Positions 9,430 to 17,687 of a stretch of DNA of 64,000 nucleotides are shown piece after piece (the stretch's first letter is position 1; each line of letters opens with the position of its first letter). The stretch is from positions 1 through 64,000 of the forward strand of contig CABWZI010000008.1 of the NCBI GenBank assembly GCA_902509905.1, written 5' to 3'. The notes below the pieces were generated by a model that did not search any database, had not been told where the DNA came from, and saw nothing but the letters and a program-made list of their open reading frames with translations. The DNA comes from an uncultured Gammaproteobacteria bacterium (lineage in GTDB: Bacteria > Pseudomonadota > Gammaproteobacteria > PS1 > Pseudothioglobaceae). The translations under genes and the position numbers were made by a program.

Positions 9430-10449
9430 ATGAATGTATTAGTCACAGGAGTTGGCGGTGGTATTGGACAGGGTATTATTAAGTCACTAAGAATGATTGA
9501 GAATATTAAAATTAATGTTGTCGCTGCTGATATTAGTGAGTTTGCTACTGGTTTGTATACAGCAGATGCTTCTTATTTGGTTGACAAATACGACTCAGAT
9601 AGATATTTAGAGAGCTTAAGTAAAATTTTTATAAAGGAATCGATAGATTTTTATTTTCCTGGCACTGATGTTGAGTTAATATTTTGCTCTAAAAATAAAC
9701 AATTGATTATGGATACCTTTGGTGTGCATACAGTAATTTCATCTGAAGCAGTAATTAATATTGCTCATGATAAGTATAAAACTGCTATGTTTTTAAAAGA
9801 AAATAATTTTCATTATCCTAAAACAATTCATTTGCAAGATGCTGATGAGGATAATATTGTTTTTCCAGTAATTATCAAACCATGTGTCGGATATGGCTCC
9901 AATGGTGTCTATAAAGTAAATAACTTAATTGAACTGAAAGCTCATTTAAAAAATCCCCAGGATATTTTAATTCAAGAGTGCATTGGAGATGATAATGCAG
10001 AATATACTTGTACCGTAGTTAAAGTTAATGGATTGTTGTCACCCGTTTTGGCTTTAAAAAGAATCTTACGTGCTGGAGATACTTATCGCGCAACTCCTGA
10101 AAAATCCAAAAAAATTGAGCAATATGTTTCAGATGTAGCTAAAGAGCTTGATATTGATGGGGGTTGTAATTTTCAATTAAGACTAGATACAAATGGGAAT
10201 CCTAAAATCTTTGAAATTAATAGTCGTTTTTCAGGAACTACGCCATTTTGTGCACAAATTGGTTTCAATCCCGTCGAGTTTTACTTGAAAAAAAACCTTG
10301 GGCTTGAATGTGATATTAATATTGACTACAATTCAATTTTATTAAGATATTGGTCAGAAGCTGTAGTGCAAAAAAGTTCATTGAAAAAACTTTCTGATGA
10401 TGGCACTTTAAATCCATCCGAAATCCAACAGTTTCAACTTTTTCAATGA
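9430..10449 (+). CDS. ATP-grasp carboxylate-amine ligase (CarB/PylC-like)
   Basis: A 339-residue protein with an N-terminal pre-ATP-grasp Rossmann fold (V-T-G-V-G-G-G-I-G-Q-G) and a central ATP-grasp domain (P-V-I-I-K-P-C-V-G-Y-G-S-N-G-V). F-E-I-N-S-R-F-S-G-T supplies the metal and ATP ligands near residues 255-265. Family members activate a carboxylate with ATP and join it to an amine. The gene lies directly before an SDR and an aminotransferase gene, so it may make an amide on an amino sugar. It overlaps the next gene by four bases. The substrate is inference. Confidence 0.78.
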   Translation: MNVLVTGVGGGIGQGIIKSLRMIENIKINVVAADISEFATGLYTADASYLVDKYDSDRYLESLSKIFIKESIDFYFPGTDVELIFCSKNKQLIMDTFGVHTVISSEAVINIAHDKYKTAMFLKENNFHYPKTIHLQDADEDNIVFPVIIKPCVGYGSNGVYKVNNLIELKAHLKNPQDILIQECIGDDNAEYTCTVVKVNGLLSPVLALKRILRAGDTYRATPEKSKKIEQYVSDVAKELDIDGGCNFQLRLDTNGNPKIFEINSRFSGTTPFCAQIGFNPVEFYLKKNLGLECDINIDYNSILLRYWSEAVVQKSSLKKLSDDGTLNPSEIQQFQLFQ

Positions 10450-11324
10450 GTATGATTGCAGTAACAGGAGCTAATGGTATGACTGGCAGTCATATGGTTC
10501 ATTTTTTAAAAAAAAACGGTATTCCTTTTAAATCAGTAACTAGAAAAGAATGGGATTTAACTGATTGGAAAAGCTTTAATGAATTAGATAATATTTTTGG
10601 AGAAGTTGAAGTTATTTTTCATTTTGCTGCTCAGCTCCCATTTGATGTTGTGAGCCAAACCTCTATACAAACAAATCAGATTTTTGATACAAATGTTCGT
10701 TCCTGTATGAATCTAGCGCAATGGGCAAGCATTAGGAATATTGCAATTGTTTTTCTTTCTAGCTCTGTTGTTTACAAGAATCCACATGCAACTCGTATTG
10801 AAGAGAGTGATTCTAAAGTAGTCAATGGTTATGGAGGGTTATATGGTTACTCAAAACTGCTTGCAGAGGGTATTTTTAAATTCTGGTCAGAAAATAATTT
10901 GAAATGCATTATTCTTAGACCTTCGTCTCTTTATGGGTATGGATTGCCATCTAATAAACTGATTCAAAATTTTTTAGATATTGCTTCTTCTGGGGGAGTT
11001 ATTCCTATCAAAGGGCCAGAAAATAAAGTGAATTTTATACACGCTCTTGATGTTTCTAAGGCTGCATGGCAGGCATATATTAATAAATCATGGGGAATTT
11101 TTAATATTTCATCGAATAAAACTAACTCGATTTTAGAAGTTGCTCAAATAGCAATATCTATTTCAAAGAGTGGTAGCATATCGATTCATGATAGTCCAAA
11201 TAATAAACATTTTGTTAGATTTAACTTAAATTCAGAATTAGCAAAATTTTCTTTTGAATTTAATCCCACAATTGACCTTGAAAGAGGAATGACTTTAATG
11301 AAGAATAAGATGGTTACATTTTGA
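10446..11324 (+). CDS. NAD-dependent epimerase/dehydratase (extended SDR)
   Basis: A 292-residue extended short-chain dehydrogenase. The NAD loop V-T-G-A-N-G-M-T-G is at the N-terminus, F-L-S-S-S-V-V-Y holds the catalytic serine region, and Y-G-Y-S-K is the Tyr-x3-Lys pair. Such enzymes epimerise, dehydrate or reduce nucleotide sugars. It starts inside the ATP-grasp stop and its own stop overlaps the aminotransferase start, so it belongs to one translation-coupled set with them. The particular sugar reaction is not determinable. Confidence 0.82.
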   Translation: MSMIAVTGANGMTGSHMVHFLKKNGIPFKSVTRKEWDLTDWKSFNELDNIFGEVEVIFHFAAQLPFDVVSQTSIQTNQIFDTNVRSCMNLAQWASIRNIAIVFLSSSVVYKNPHATRIEESDSKVVNGYGGLYGYSKLLAEGIFKFWSENNLKCIILRPSSLYGYGLPSNKLIQNFLDIASSGGVIPIKGPENKVNFIHALDVSKAAWQAYINKSWGIFNISSNKTNSILEVAQIAISISKSGSISIHDSPNNKHFVRFNLNSELAKFSFEFNPTIDLERGMTLMKNKMVTF

Positions 11325-12487
11325 TGGATATTAAGTTTAATGACTGGCCAATGCATACAAAAGAAGAAGCTGATGCAATTCAAGCTGTTTTATTATCAAA
11401 TAAAACTAACTACTGGACAGGTCAAGAGTGTAGGAAGTTTGAGAGTGAGTTTGCAGAATTTTTTGAATCAAAATATGCGGTTGCATTAGGCAATGGAACT
11501 CTTGCATTAGATGCTGCTTTAAATGCATTAAATATTGGCCCTAGTGATGAAGTGATTGTAACATCTCGAACTTTTATTGCCTCGATATCATCAATTGTAA
11601 ATACAGGTGCCACCCCTGTTTTTGCTGATGTTAGTTTTTCATCTCAAAATATTACTTGCGATTCTATTAGAAAAAAAATTTCTAAAAAAACAAAAGCAAT
11701 TGTTTGTGTTCATTTAGCAGGCTGGCCATGTGAAATGGATTTAATTATGAATTTAGCACAAAAGCACGGCTTATTGGTTGTTGAAGATTGCTCACAAGCA
11801 CATGGAGCAAAATTTAAAGGTCAATCAGTAGGTTCTTTTGGACATATTGGTACATGGTCATTCTGTCAAGATAAGATAATGACGACTGGTGGTGAAGGTG
11901 GGATGGTTACTACTAATGATGAGTCTTTGTGGCGTAAGATGTGGGCTTATAAGGATCATGGAAAAAGTTATGACGCTGTTTACCAAAAAAATCATCCTAA
12001 AGGTTTTCGATGGCTTCATGAATCTTTTGGTTCAAACTATCGCATGACTGAAATACAGGCTGTAATTGGCAGGATACAGCTTAAAAAAATGTTTGATTGG
12101 CATAAGAAGCGTCTTATAAACGCTGAGCTTATTTGGAATGCTGCTCGAAAATGCCAGATTTTTAGAGTGCCTTCTGTTCCAAGTCATATAGATCATGCAG
12201 CATATAAGTGCTATATATTTGTCAATGGAGATAGAGTTCTTCGTGACCAAATAATGCTTGAAATTAATAAAAAAGGAGTTCCCTGCTATTCTGGAACATG
12301 TTCTGAGGTCTATTTAGAAAAGGCATTTGAAAACACAAGCTTTATACCTAAAGAGAGACTATCTGTCGCCAAAGAGCTTGGAGAGTCAAGTTTAATGTTC
12401 TTAGTTCACCCGACTTTAACTGAGAGTGAAGTTATTAAAACTTGTGCAGTTTTAACTGAAGTTGCTTCAAAATATATCAAAAATTAA
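11324..12487 (+). CDS. DegT/DnrJ/EryC1 family sugar aminotransferase
   Basis: A 387-residue PLP-dependent aminotransferase that turns a keto sugar bound to a nucleotide into an amino sugar. S-Q-D-K-I-M-T-T-G-G-E-G-G carries the PLP-binding lysine; E-D-C-S-Q-A-H-G-A and G-S-N-Y-R-M-T-E are family hallmarks. The ATG at 11324 overlaps the upstream stop in a TGATG arrangement; a TTG at 11321 is a less likely start. With the WbpM-type dehydratase that follows, it would make a 4-amino-4,6-dideoxy sugar from a UDP-sugar; that coupling is inference from gene order. Confidence 0.87.
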   Translation: MDIKFNDWPMHTKEEADAIQAVLLSNKTNYWTGQECRKFESEFAEFFESKYAVALGNGTLALDAALNALNIGPSDEVIVTSRTFIASISSIVNTGATPVFADVSFSSQNITCDSIRKKISKKTKAIVCVHLAGWPCEMDLIMNLAQKHGLLVVEDCSQAHGAKFKGQSVGSFGHIGTWSFCQDKIMTTGGEGGMVTTNDESLWRKMWAYKDHGKSYDAVYQKNHPKGFRWLHESFGSNYRMTEIQAVIGRIQLKKMFDWHKKRLINAELIWNAARKCQIFRVPSVPSHIDHAAYKCYIFVNGDRVLRDQIMLEINKKGVPCYSGTCSEVYLEKAFENTSFIPKERLSVAKELGESSLMFLVHPTLTESEVIKTCAVLTEVASKYIKN

Positions 12488-12552
12488 GAATAATAAGTTA
12501 ACCCAATGCTAAATCTCTGTGAGTTATAGTTAAGTTAATCTATAATTCTACA

Positions 12553-14391
12553 ATGGTTCAGACTCTTCTTCATCTCTCAAGAAAAATAAAGCAAATGATA
12601 ATGGTATTTTTTGACATTATCGCGGTATTAACTATCTTATTTGCTGCTTTTTCAATCCGTTTAGGTTATTTTTATTTCCCAAGAGGTGATGATCAATCGC
12701 TTATTATAATGTTGCTTGCGCCTCTAATTGCCATACCTATTTTTTATAATTATGGCTTTTATAATGATGTTATTCGTTACATAAGTTTTAAAGCGCTTTG
12801 GAGGATTTTCCAGGGTTCTTCAATTTATGCAGTACTATGGGGTTTGACAACATTTATGGTAGATGTTGAATTTATTCCCCGCTCTGTTGTCTTGATAAAT
12901 TGGTTGCTAATTGTCTTAATTATCTCTGGCTCTAGATTTTTCATTCGTTGGCTTTTATTAGCAAAAAGTAATAATAATGTCCTTATTTATGGAGCTGGAT
13001 CTGCTGGAAGGCAATTATCTACAGCATTGAATCAGTCAGATGACTATAACCCCATAGCATTTATTGATGATTCTAGTGATTTTGCCCTTAAAACTATTAA
13101 TGGTCTTAAGGTTTATGCAAGAGAAGATTTAAACGAATTAATCAATAAAAAAAATATCAAAGAGGTATTTATAGCTTTACCTTCAATATCAAGATCGGTA
13201 CGTCTTGATATTATAAATTTTTTGGAGAAGTATCCTGTTTTGGTTCGTTCATTGCCATCAGTATCGGAGCTAGCTAAAGGAAAAGTCGAAGTTAAAGATT
13301 TATTAGCAATAGATTTGAATGATCTACTCAATAGGGAGGTAGTCAAGTCAAATAAGATACTATTTAAAAAGAATATTACTAATAAAGTAATTATGGTTAC
13401 AGGTGCTGGAGGCTCAATAGGTTCAGAACTTTGTAGACAAATTTTGACACTCGAACCAAAAAAAATAATTCTATTTGAAATTAGTGAGTCTGCGCTCTAT
13501 CAAATTGAACATGAGCTAATAAATTTAAATAGAGCTAATATAGAGGTTTTCCCTGTTTTAGGGTCAGTCTTAGATAAAGATAGATTAGTAAAAATTTGTA
13601 CTTATTATGGAGTTAAAACAATTTATCATGCAGCTGCTTACAAACATGTACCACTTGTAGAATTTAATCAGTCCCAAGGAATTTTAAATAATACAATTGG
13701 TACATTGAAGATTGCTGAAGCGGCGATTCTTTCGAATATTGAGACTTTTGTTTTAATTTCTACTGATAAAGCTGTCCGACCTTCAAATGTAATGGGAGCA
13801 AGTAAGCGAGGTGCTGAAATGGTTTTACAGGCTTTGGCACAAAAATCTCACAATACTTGTTTTACTATGGTGCGTTTTGGTAATGTAATTGACTCAAGTG
13901 GGTCTGTAATCCCTTTATTCAGAAAACAAATTAATGAAGGTGGTCCTATAACAGTTACTCATTCTGATGTAGTTCGTTATTTCATGACCATACCTGAGGC
14001 AGTTGAGCTTGTAATTCAGGCTGGAGCAATGGCTGAAGGTGGCGAGGTTTTTGTATTAGACATGGGTAAGCCAGTAAGGATTTATGATTTGGCAGTTAAA
14101 ATGATTAATCTTAGTGGTCTGAAATTAAGAGATAAAAGTAATCCAGAAGGTGATATTGAAATTCAATTGACTGGTTTAAGGCCTGGTGAAAAGTTATACG
14201 AAGAACTCTTGGTTGGAGGAAATTTTTCATCTACTGAGAATACATTAATCATCAGAGCTGAAGAGGAAATGATGCCTTGGGACAAGTTAGAGCCAATTCT
14301 AATAAAATTAAATAAAAAAGCAATTTTGGGAGATGATGAAAAGCTTCAGCCCTTAATTAAAAAACTAGTATCAGACTATAAAAAACAATAA
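12553..14391 (+). CDS. wbpM: UDP-sugar 4,6-dehydratase, WbpM/PglF/FlaA1 family
   Basis: A 612-residue membrane-anchored enzyme. About four transmembrane segments fill residues 15-130. A CoA-binding-like Rossmann domain follows (Y-G-A-G-S-A-G). The catalytic SDR domain starts near residue 277 with V-T-G-A-G-G-S-I-G. The usual Tyr-x3-Lys is Met414-x3-Lys418, as in WbpM/PglF enzymes, not Tyr. It converts UDP-GlcNAc to the 4-keto-6-deoxy form used by DegT-type aminotransferases. The gene has its own upstream gap with a TATAAT hexamer at 12541, only six bases before the ATG. It is the last + strand gene of the locus before galU. Confidence 0.9.
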   Translation: MVQTLLHLSRKIKQMIMVFFDIIAVLTILFAAFSIRLGYFYFPRGDDQSLIIMLLAPLIAIPIFYNYGFYNDVIRYISFKALWRIFQGSSIYAVLWGLTTFMVDVEFIPRSVVLINWLLIVLIISGSRFFIRWLLLAKSNNNVLIYGAGSAGRQLSTALNQSDDYNPIAFIDDSSDFALKTINGLKVYAREDLNELINKKNIKEVFIALPSISRSVRLDIINFLEKYPVLVRSLPSVSELAKGKVEVKDLLAIDLNDLLNREVVKSNKILFKKNITNKVIMVTGAGGSIGSELCRQILTLEPKKIILFEISESALYQIEHELINLNRANIEVFPVLGSVLDKDRLVKICTYYGVKTIYHAAAYKHVPLVEFNQSQGILNNTIGTLKIAEAAILSNIETFVLISTDKAVRPSNVMGASKRGAEMVLQALAQKSHNTCFTMVRFGNVIDSSGSVIPLFRKQINEGGPITVTHSDVVRYFMTIPEAVELVIQAGAMAEGGEVFVLDMGKPVRIYDLAVKMINLSGLKLRDKSNPEGDIEIQLTGLRPGEKLYEELLVGGNFSSTENTLIIRAEEEMMPWDKLEPILIKLNKKAILGDDEKLQPLIKKLVSDYKKQ

Positions 14392-14402
14392 TTTTTTAAA
14401 TA

Positions 14403-15224
14403 TTATTTGTCTTTTGCAAAATGATTATTTGCTGCAAGGTACCCTTTGAAGTTTCCACAATCAAAGCGTTTTCCTTCGAATTTATAAGCTAAGACTTTTC
14501 CTTGCTTAGCTTGAATATTTAGAGCATTAGTAATTTGGATTTCACCATTCCTGTCAGGCTTAAGGTTTTTTAAGATTTCGAAAATTTCAGAAGTAAGTAT
14601 ATAGCGACCGATAATAGCCATACTACTAGGCGCTTTATCTATTTCAGGTTTTTCTATCATTTCTTTTACTTTATAGATTCTTTTAGATCCTTCGACTAAT
14701 GTCCCAGAAATTACTCCGTATTGATTAATTTTATTTATTGGTACATCTTCAATTGCTACTATAGGGCATTTATATTCGTTGAACAATTCGATCATTTGAA
14801 GAGTAACACTATCATTATTGCAAACACATAGATCATCAGCAAGAATCACAGCAAATGGCTCATCTCCAATTAGAGGCTCTCCTGTTAAAATAGCATGACC
14901 CAACCCTAACATTTTCTTTTGACGAGCATAAGTAAAAGTTGATATCTCAATAATCTTTTTTATATCATTTAAATAATGCTCTTTTGGTGTGCCCTTTAAT
15001 TGTGATTCAAGTTCATATGAGTTATCAAAGTGATCTTCAATAGCTCTTTTACCTCTACCAGTCACAATTGCCATTGTAGTAATACCAGCAGATAGAGCTT
15101 CCTCAACGCCATATTGTAATAAAGGTTTTGTAACGACTGGGAGCATTTCTTTTGGAACAGCTTTTGTAGCTGGTAAAAAACGAGTTCCATAACCAGCAGC
15201 AGGGAAAAGACATTTATTAACCAT
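14403..15224 (-). CDS. galU: UTP-glucose-1-phosphate uridylyltransferase
   Basis: A 273-residue nucleotidyltransferase making UDP-glucose from UTP and glucose-1-phosphate. The N-terminus has A-A-G-Y-G-T-R-F-L-P-A-T-K-A-V-P-K-E, with the G-x-G-T-R loop and the K-E-M-L-P motif. I-L-A-D-D-L-C sits at the metal and uracil-binding position, and E-K-P appears in the sugar-binding part. The length matches the GalU family. It is convergent with the WbpM-type gene, 11 bp apart, and closes the polysaccharide locus by feeding UDP-sugar precursors. Confidence 0.92.
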   Translation of the reverse strand: MVNKCLFPAAGYGTRFLPATKAVPKEMLPVVTKPLLQYGVEEALSAGITTMAIVTGRGKRAIEDHFDNSYELESQLKGTPKEHYLNDIKKIIEISTFTYARQKKMLGLGHAILTGEPLIGDEPFAVILADDLCVCNNDSVTLQMIELFNEYKCPIVAIEDVPINKINQYGVISGTLVEGSKRIYKVKEMIEKPEIDKAPSSMAIIGRYILTSEIFEILKNLKPDRNGEIQITNALNIQAKQGKVLAYKFEGKRFDCGNFKGYLAANNHFAKDK

Positions 15225-15435
15225 TAATTTTATTACATATTAAATGAATAAATAGTTATGTTACACCAGAGAAATTATTTTTTGATTTAGATTAAATTAT
15301 TAATATTAAGATTAATTTTATTAGATTGCTGTTAAATGATGCCCCTTAATATTTATTTGAAAAATCAAAGAAAAAATTTGATAAATTTGTGAATTATAGT
15401 ATCTATAATTGAATTTATTTTTTAAAATAAACATC

Positions 15436-16131
15436 ATGATTAAAAATGCCTACAAATATATTTTTATGTTGTTGTATCGCTTTGTTTATTGGGTCGTTAA
15501 GGGGGTTTCTATAGATTCACTTATTAATCAAAACTCTACCAAAGAAAACTTTGAACATTTTAAAGAAAGTTTTAAAACATCAGTTTTGTTTAGAAGAACT
15601 TGGGAAATCAGAAGGTTTGCAATAGAAAGTGCAATTCAAAATGATTTTGATGGTGAATTATATTACTTAGAACTCGGTGTTTGGAAGGGTAGTTCATCTA
15701 ATTTTTTTTCTAAATATGTAAAAAAAATCTATGCTTTTGACAGTTTTGAAGGATTAAGAGAAGACTGGATAGGGTATTTTATGGAAAAAGGGCATTTTAA
15801 TTTAAATAAAAAAATACCTAAATTGAATTCAAATGTTGAGCCAATTGTTGGATTTGTTCAAGACACGCTAGATGATTTTTTAAAACATAATAGCCCAATA
15901 ATTAATTTTGTGCATCTAGATATGGATACATATCCATCTACAAAGTATGCCTTAGAGAGACTTAAGCCCTTTTTAAATAAAGGTGCAATTATTATTTTTG
16001 ATGAACTTTACAATTATGCTGGCTGGGAATTTGGAGAATACAAAGCACTAAAAGAAGTATTTAGAGAAGATGAGTATATCTTCAAAGCATTTAATACATT
16101 AGGCCATCAAGTTGTCATTCAAATAAAGTGA
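15436..16131 (+). CDS. TylF/MycF-type O-methyltransferase
   Basis: A 231-residue SAM-dependent methyltransferase. Motif I reads Y-L-E-L-G-V-W-K-G-S-S-S-N-F. The metal-binding stretch appears as H-L-D-M-D-T-Y-P-S-T and F-D-E-L-Y-N, typical of the TylF macrocin O-methyltransferase family. I chose ATG 15436; an upstream in-frame TTG at 15409 has no visible ribosome-binding site. It follows a 211-bp AT-rich gap after the divergent galU and likely methylates a sugar of the surface glycan. It may be an independent unit. Confidence 0.8.
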   Translation: MIKNAYKYIFMLLYRFVYWVVKGVSIDSLINQNSTKENFEHFKESFKTSVLFRRTWEIRRFAIESAIQNDFDGELYYLELGVWKGSSSNFFSKYVKKIYAFDSFEGLREDWIGYFMEKGHFNLNKKIPKLNSNVEPIVGFVQDTLDDFLKHNSPIINFVHLDMDTYPSTKYALERLKPFLNKGAIIIFDELYNYAGWEFGEYKALKEVFREDEYIFKAFNTLGHQVVIQIK

Positions 16132-16210
16132 TTTCTTTGTTTTTATTAAAATTTATCTTAACAATAATCTAAGTTCCTTTTTTCAATGTGGGTGCAATAA
16201 TTCATTATCT

Positions 16211-16390
16211 GTGAGGGCTAGAACTAAAGATTGTAATGTCTGTAATAACTCAAACGCTATACTATATAGATGTAAATATCAAGAGTTGACTGATTGGGCA
16301 TTTCTTTGTCAGAAATGTCTGTCAGATGTAAAAACAAAGTTTGAGGATACCTATCAATATGGCGGAACTTGGAAAAGTAAGAAGAGTTAG
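16211..16390 (+). CDS. Small four-cysteine (zinc-ribbon-like) protein
   Basis: A 59-residue frame beginning with GTG and ending 11 bases before the left glmS-like repeat. Cysteines occur as C-N-V-C (residues 8 and 11), then Cys21 and a later C-Q-K-C pair, and the protein ends in Y-Q-Y-G-G-T-W-K-S-K-K-S. A C-x2-C pair, a second C-x2-C pair and a Y-x-Y-G-G-T-W-K tail recur, as I recall, in small uncharacterised marine bacterial proteins. The frame is also open upstream without an ATG, so the GTG start is a choice, not a certainty. Function unknown; metal binding is inferred. Confidence 0.55.
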   Translation: MRARTKDCNVCNNSNAILYRCKYQELTDWAFLCQKCLSDVKTKFEDTYQYGGTWKSKKS

Positions 16391-16400
16391 AGAGTGTAAA

Positions 16401-16460
16401 CTGTTAACCAACCAATTTCACCAAATTTAATGCAAAACCAGATTGATTCAACAGTAAAAA
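16401..16460. repeat. Left copy of glmS-end repeat (att-like)
   Basis: This stretch matches 18530-18589 at about 45 of 54 positions by hand alignment with one indel. The match includes both the intergenic part and, read on the minus strand, a T-V-E coding end like the true glmS terminus. Here the stop codon has changed, so it reads on. Direct repeats of this kind at both ends of a gene cluster look like the two ends of an integrated element. Which enzyme would act on them is unknown. Confidence 0.7.
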
Positions 16461-16835
16461 ACTGAAACCGTATGTACATTTAAATGAGACCGTTATTCCA
16501 CATCTCGAGTTCACTATGGAATTCCAATCCAACTAACTCATTTTCCAAAAAGAATACACTAAACGACAACAAATCATTTATCTTCTTATTTCACATCTTC
16601 ACGATTGAGAAGGGCGGGGATATCAAAAGATATCCAATAGGTTGAATAAAATTCCATATTGACCCATACAAGAAAGAAATGGTTTTCTTTATCGGTTATC
16701 TCAGTCTTAAAAAAAACATGAAAAGGATGTAATGGATGAGCAGATAAGAAATCAACATTTTCCAAGTAAGATTTCAAAGTTTGAAGTGAATTATTATGTT
16801 TTTGATTGAATAGAATAGTAGAATTAACTCATAGT
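16430..16835 (+). repeat. 400-bp module, left (decayed) copy
   Basis: Aligns along its whole length with 17644-18046, starting at the same A-T-G-C-A-A-A-A-C next to the glmS-end-like core and ending at the same C-A-T-A-G-T. The similarity stops abruptly at both ends, which defines the module. Several substitutions, small indels and stops separate the copies, so the duplication is not recent. Confidence 0.8.
16516..16809 (+). pseudogene. Decayed copy of the small recombinase-domain ORF
   Basis: This corresponds to the intact ORF at 17724-18020. Reading it in the homologous frame gives the same order of conserved segments (Q-K-E-Y-T-K-R-Q-Q-I-I-Y-L-L, D-E-Q-I-R-N-Q-H-F-P and a final Y-V-F-D). 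It has a stop after six codons, further internal stops near H-D and before P-I-Q-E, and a shifted middle segment. It cannot make the full protein. It sits immediately right of the left glmS-like repeat, as its intact sister sits right of the middle one. Confidence 0.8.
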
Positions 16836-16902
16836 AAAAAAAGACTCTATTATGAAAGAATTAAACATATCTTTCTTTGAAATATGTTTTCTTTGTCAAT
16901 TA

Positions 16903-17226
16903 TTATTGTTTGTATGCTGAAACCTCAATAATCTTATTTTCATCATTAAATTTTATAATGTCTATGACTTTAAGTATTTCTTCATTATTAATAATTATTT
17001 CAATTAAGCAAATTGCAACCAATTCGTTCAAATAAAGATCGTTTAAAGTTACTGAAATACTTTCAACAGAATCAAAAATATTTTTATTTGAATCTAGAGC
17101 CTGTTTTTTCCCTTTCGCAAGTATTTCCCAATCTTGCAAAATAACATCATCTGAAAATATATTATCTAATCCTTTAATATCTTTATTAGAAAATATTTCA
17201 AAGTAAGTTTTAACTAAATTTTCCAT
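16903..17226 (-). CDS. NTF2/SnoaL-like small protein
   Basis: A 107-residue protein with the cone-fold pattern of SnoaL/NTF2-like proteins: an N-terminal helix Y-F-E-I-F-S-N-K-D, then D-D-V-I-L-Q-D-W, and several alternating beta strands ending in I-K-F-N-D-E-N-K-I. Such proteins are small isomerases, hydrolases or binding proteins, and sequence alone does not tell which. It is on the minus strand within the island, between the left module and the remnants, and appears to be cargo. No partner gene is adjacent. Confidence 0.65.
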   Translation of the reverse strand: MENLVKTYFEIFSNKDIKGLDNIFSDDVILQDWEILAKGKKQALDSNKNIFDSVESISVTLNDLYLNELVAICLIEIIINNEEILKVIDIIKFNDENKIIEVSAYKQ

Positions 17227-17316
17227 TCAATTCCAATTAGTATTAACTATCCTTAATTAAAATGCAAAGAAGCCAGCACCAATAAAAATAGAAAGTTAAT
17301 TATAACAGATTGATTT

Positions 17317-17454
17317 CTAGACCTTTTTTTGGGCATCTACTTCATAGTGTACCCTTTTTTCATAGTGTACCCTTTTTGGAGGCATTAAAAAAACTATCTT
17401 TTGATTAAGTTCAGTGTAGTTTTCAGGGTAGTCCCTTATTCCCATAGAGATCAT
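17317..17454 (-). pseudogene. Gene remnant with internal 18-bp in-frame duplication
   Basis: A 45-residue frame from ATG 17454 to TAG 17317; the frame is open further upstream for about 18 codons (A-C-Q-E-W-R-L-E-T-L) before a stop, so it looks like the tail of a larger gene that has lost its start. The hexapeptide K-R-V-H-Y-E occurs twice in a row because of an exact 18-bp tandem duplication at 17341-17376. I do not recognise the family. It lies just left of a NERD-like fragment on the same strand. Confidence 0.45.
17341..17376. repeat. Exact 18-bp tandem duplication
   Basis: Two perfect 18-bp units lie side by side, each beginning TTCATAGTGTACCC and ending in a T run. On the minus strand they fall in frame in the remnant at 17317-17454 and duplicate six codons. 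Perfect identity implies a more recent event than the decay of the 400-bp module nearby. Confidence 0.9.
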
Positions 17455-17514
17455 ATTTCTATCAACCAGTTTTAAGGTCTCCAGTCTCCATTCCTGACAA
17501 GCATTACACTAGAC

Positions 17515-17601
17515 TTAATGAAATCGACGGTATAGTTCTTTATCTAAACTAAACCATAAATTTAATTCTGTTCTCTGTTCCCCAATCCATCCTTTAAACA
17601 T
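17515..17601 (-). pseudogene. N-terminal fragment resembling a NERD-domain nuclease-related protein
   Basis: A 28-residue frame with ATG at 17601 and stop at 17515. It begins M-F-K-G-W-I-G-E-Q-R-T-E-L and continues L-W-F-S-L-D-K-E-L-Y-R-R-F-H. This resembles the start of NERD-domain proteins, in which a G-E motif is followed by a linker leading to the nuclease-like core. The core (normally D-G-x-T-Q-I-D-H) is absent, so only a stump remains. The family call is from memory of the pattern and would need a profile search. Confidence 0.4.
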
Positions 17602-17637
17602 AAAAGGTATTCTACCTTCTACCTCTAACCTTTAAAA

Positions 17638-17687
17638 GGGTCCATGCAAAACTACTCAACAGTAACAAATTGTTTCCGTATGGACCC
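17638..17687. repeat. Middle att-like core with inverted GGGTCCAT arms
   Basis: The centre, read on the minus strand, spells V-T-V-E-stop like the glmS terminus. It is bracketed by a perfect 8-bp inverted repeat, GGGTCCAT at 17638-17645 and ATGGACCC at 17680-17687. An 11-bp palindrome, AACAAATTGTT, lies inside it. The upstream flank shared by the left and right copies is missing here. Inverted arms around a core are what recombinase binding sites look like, but no recombination was observed. Confidence 0.55.
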
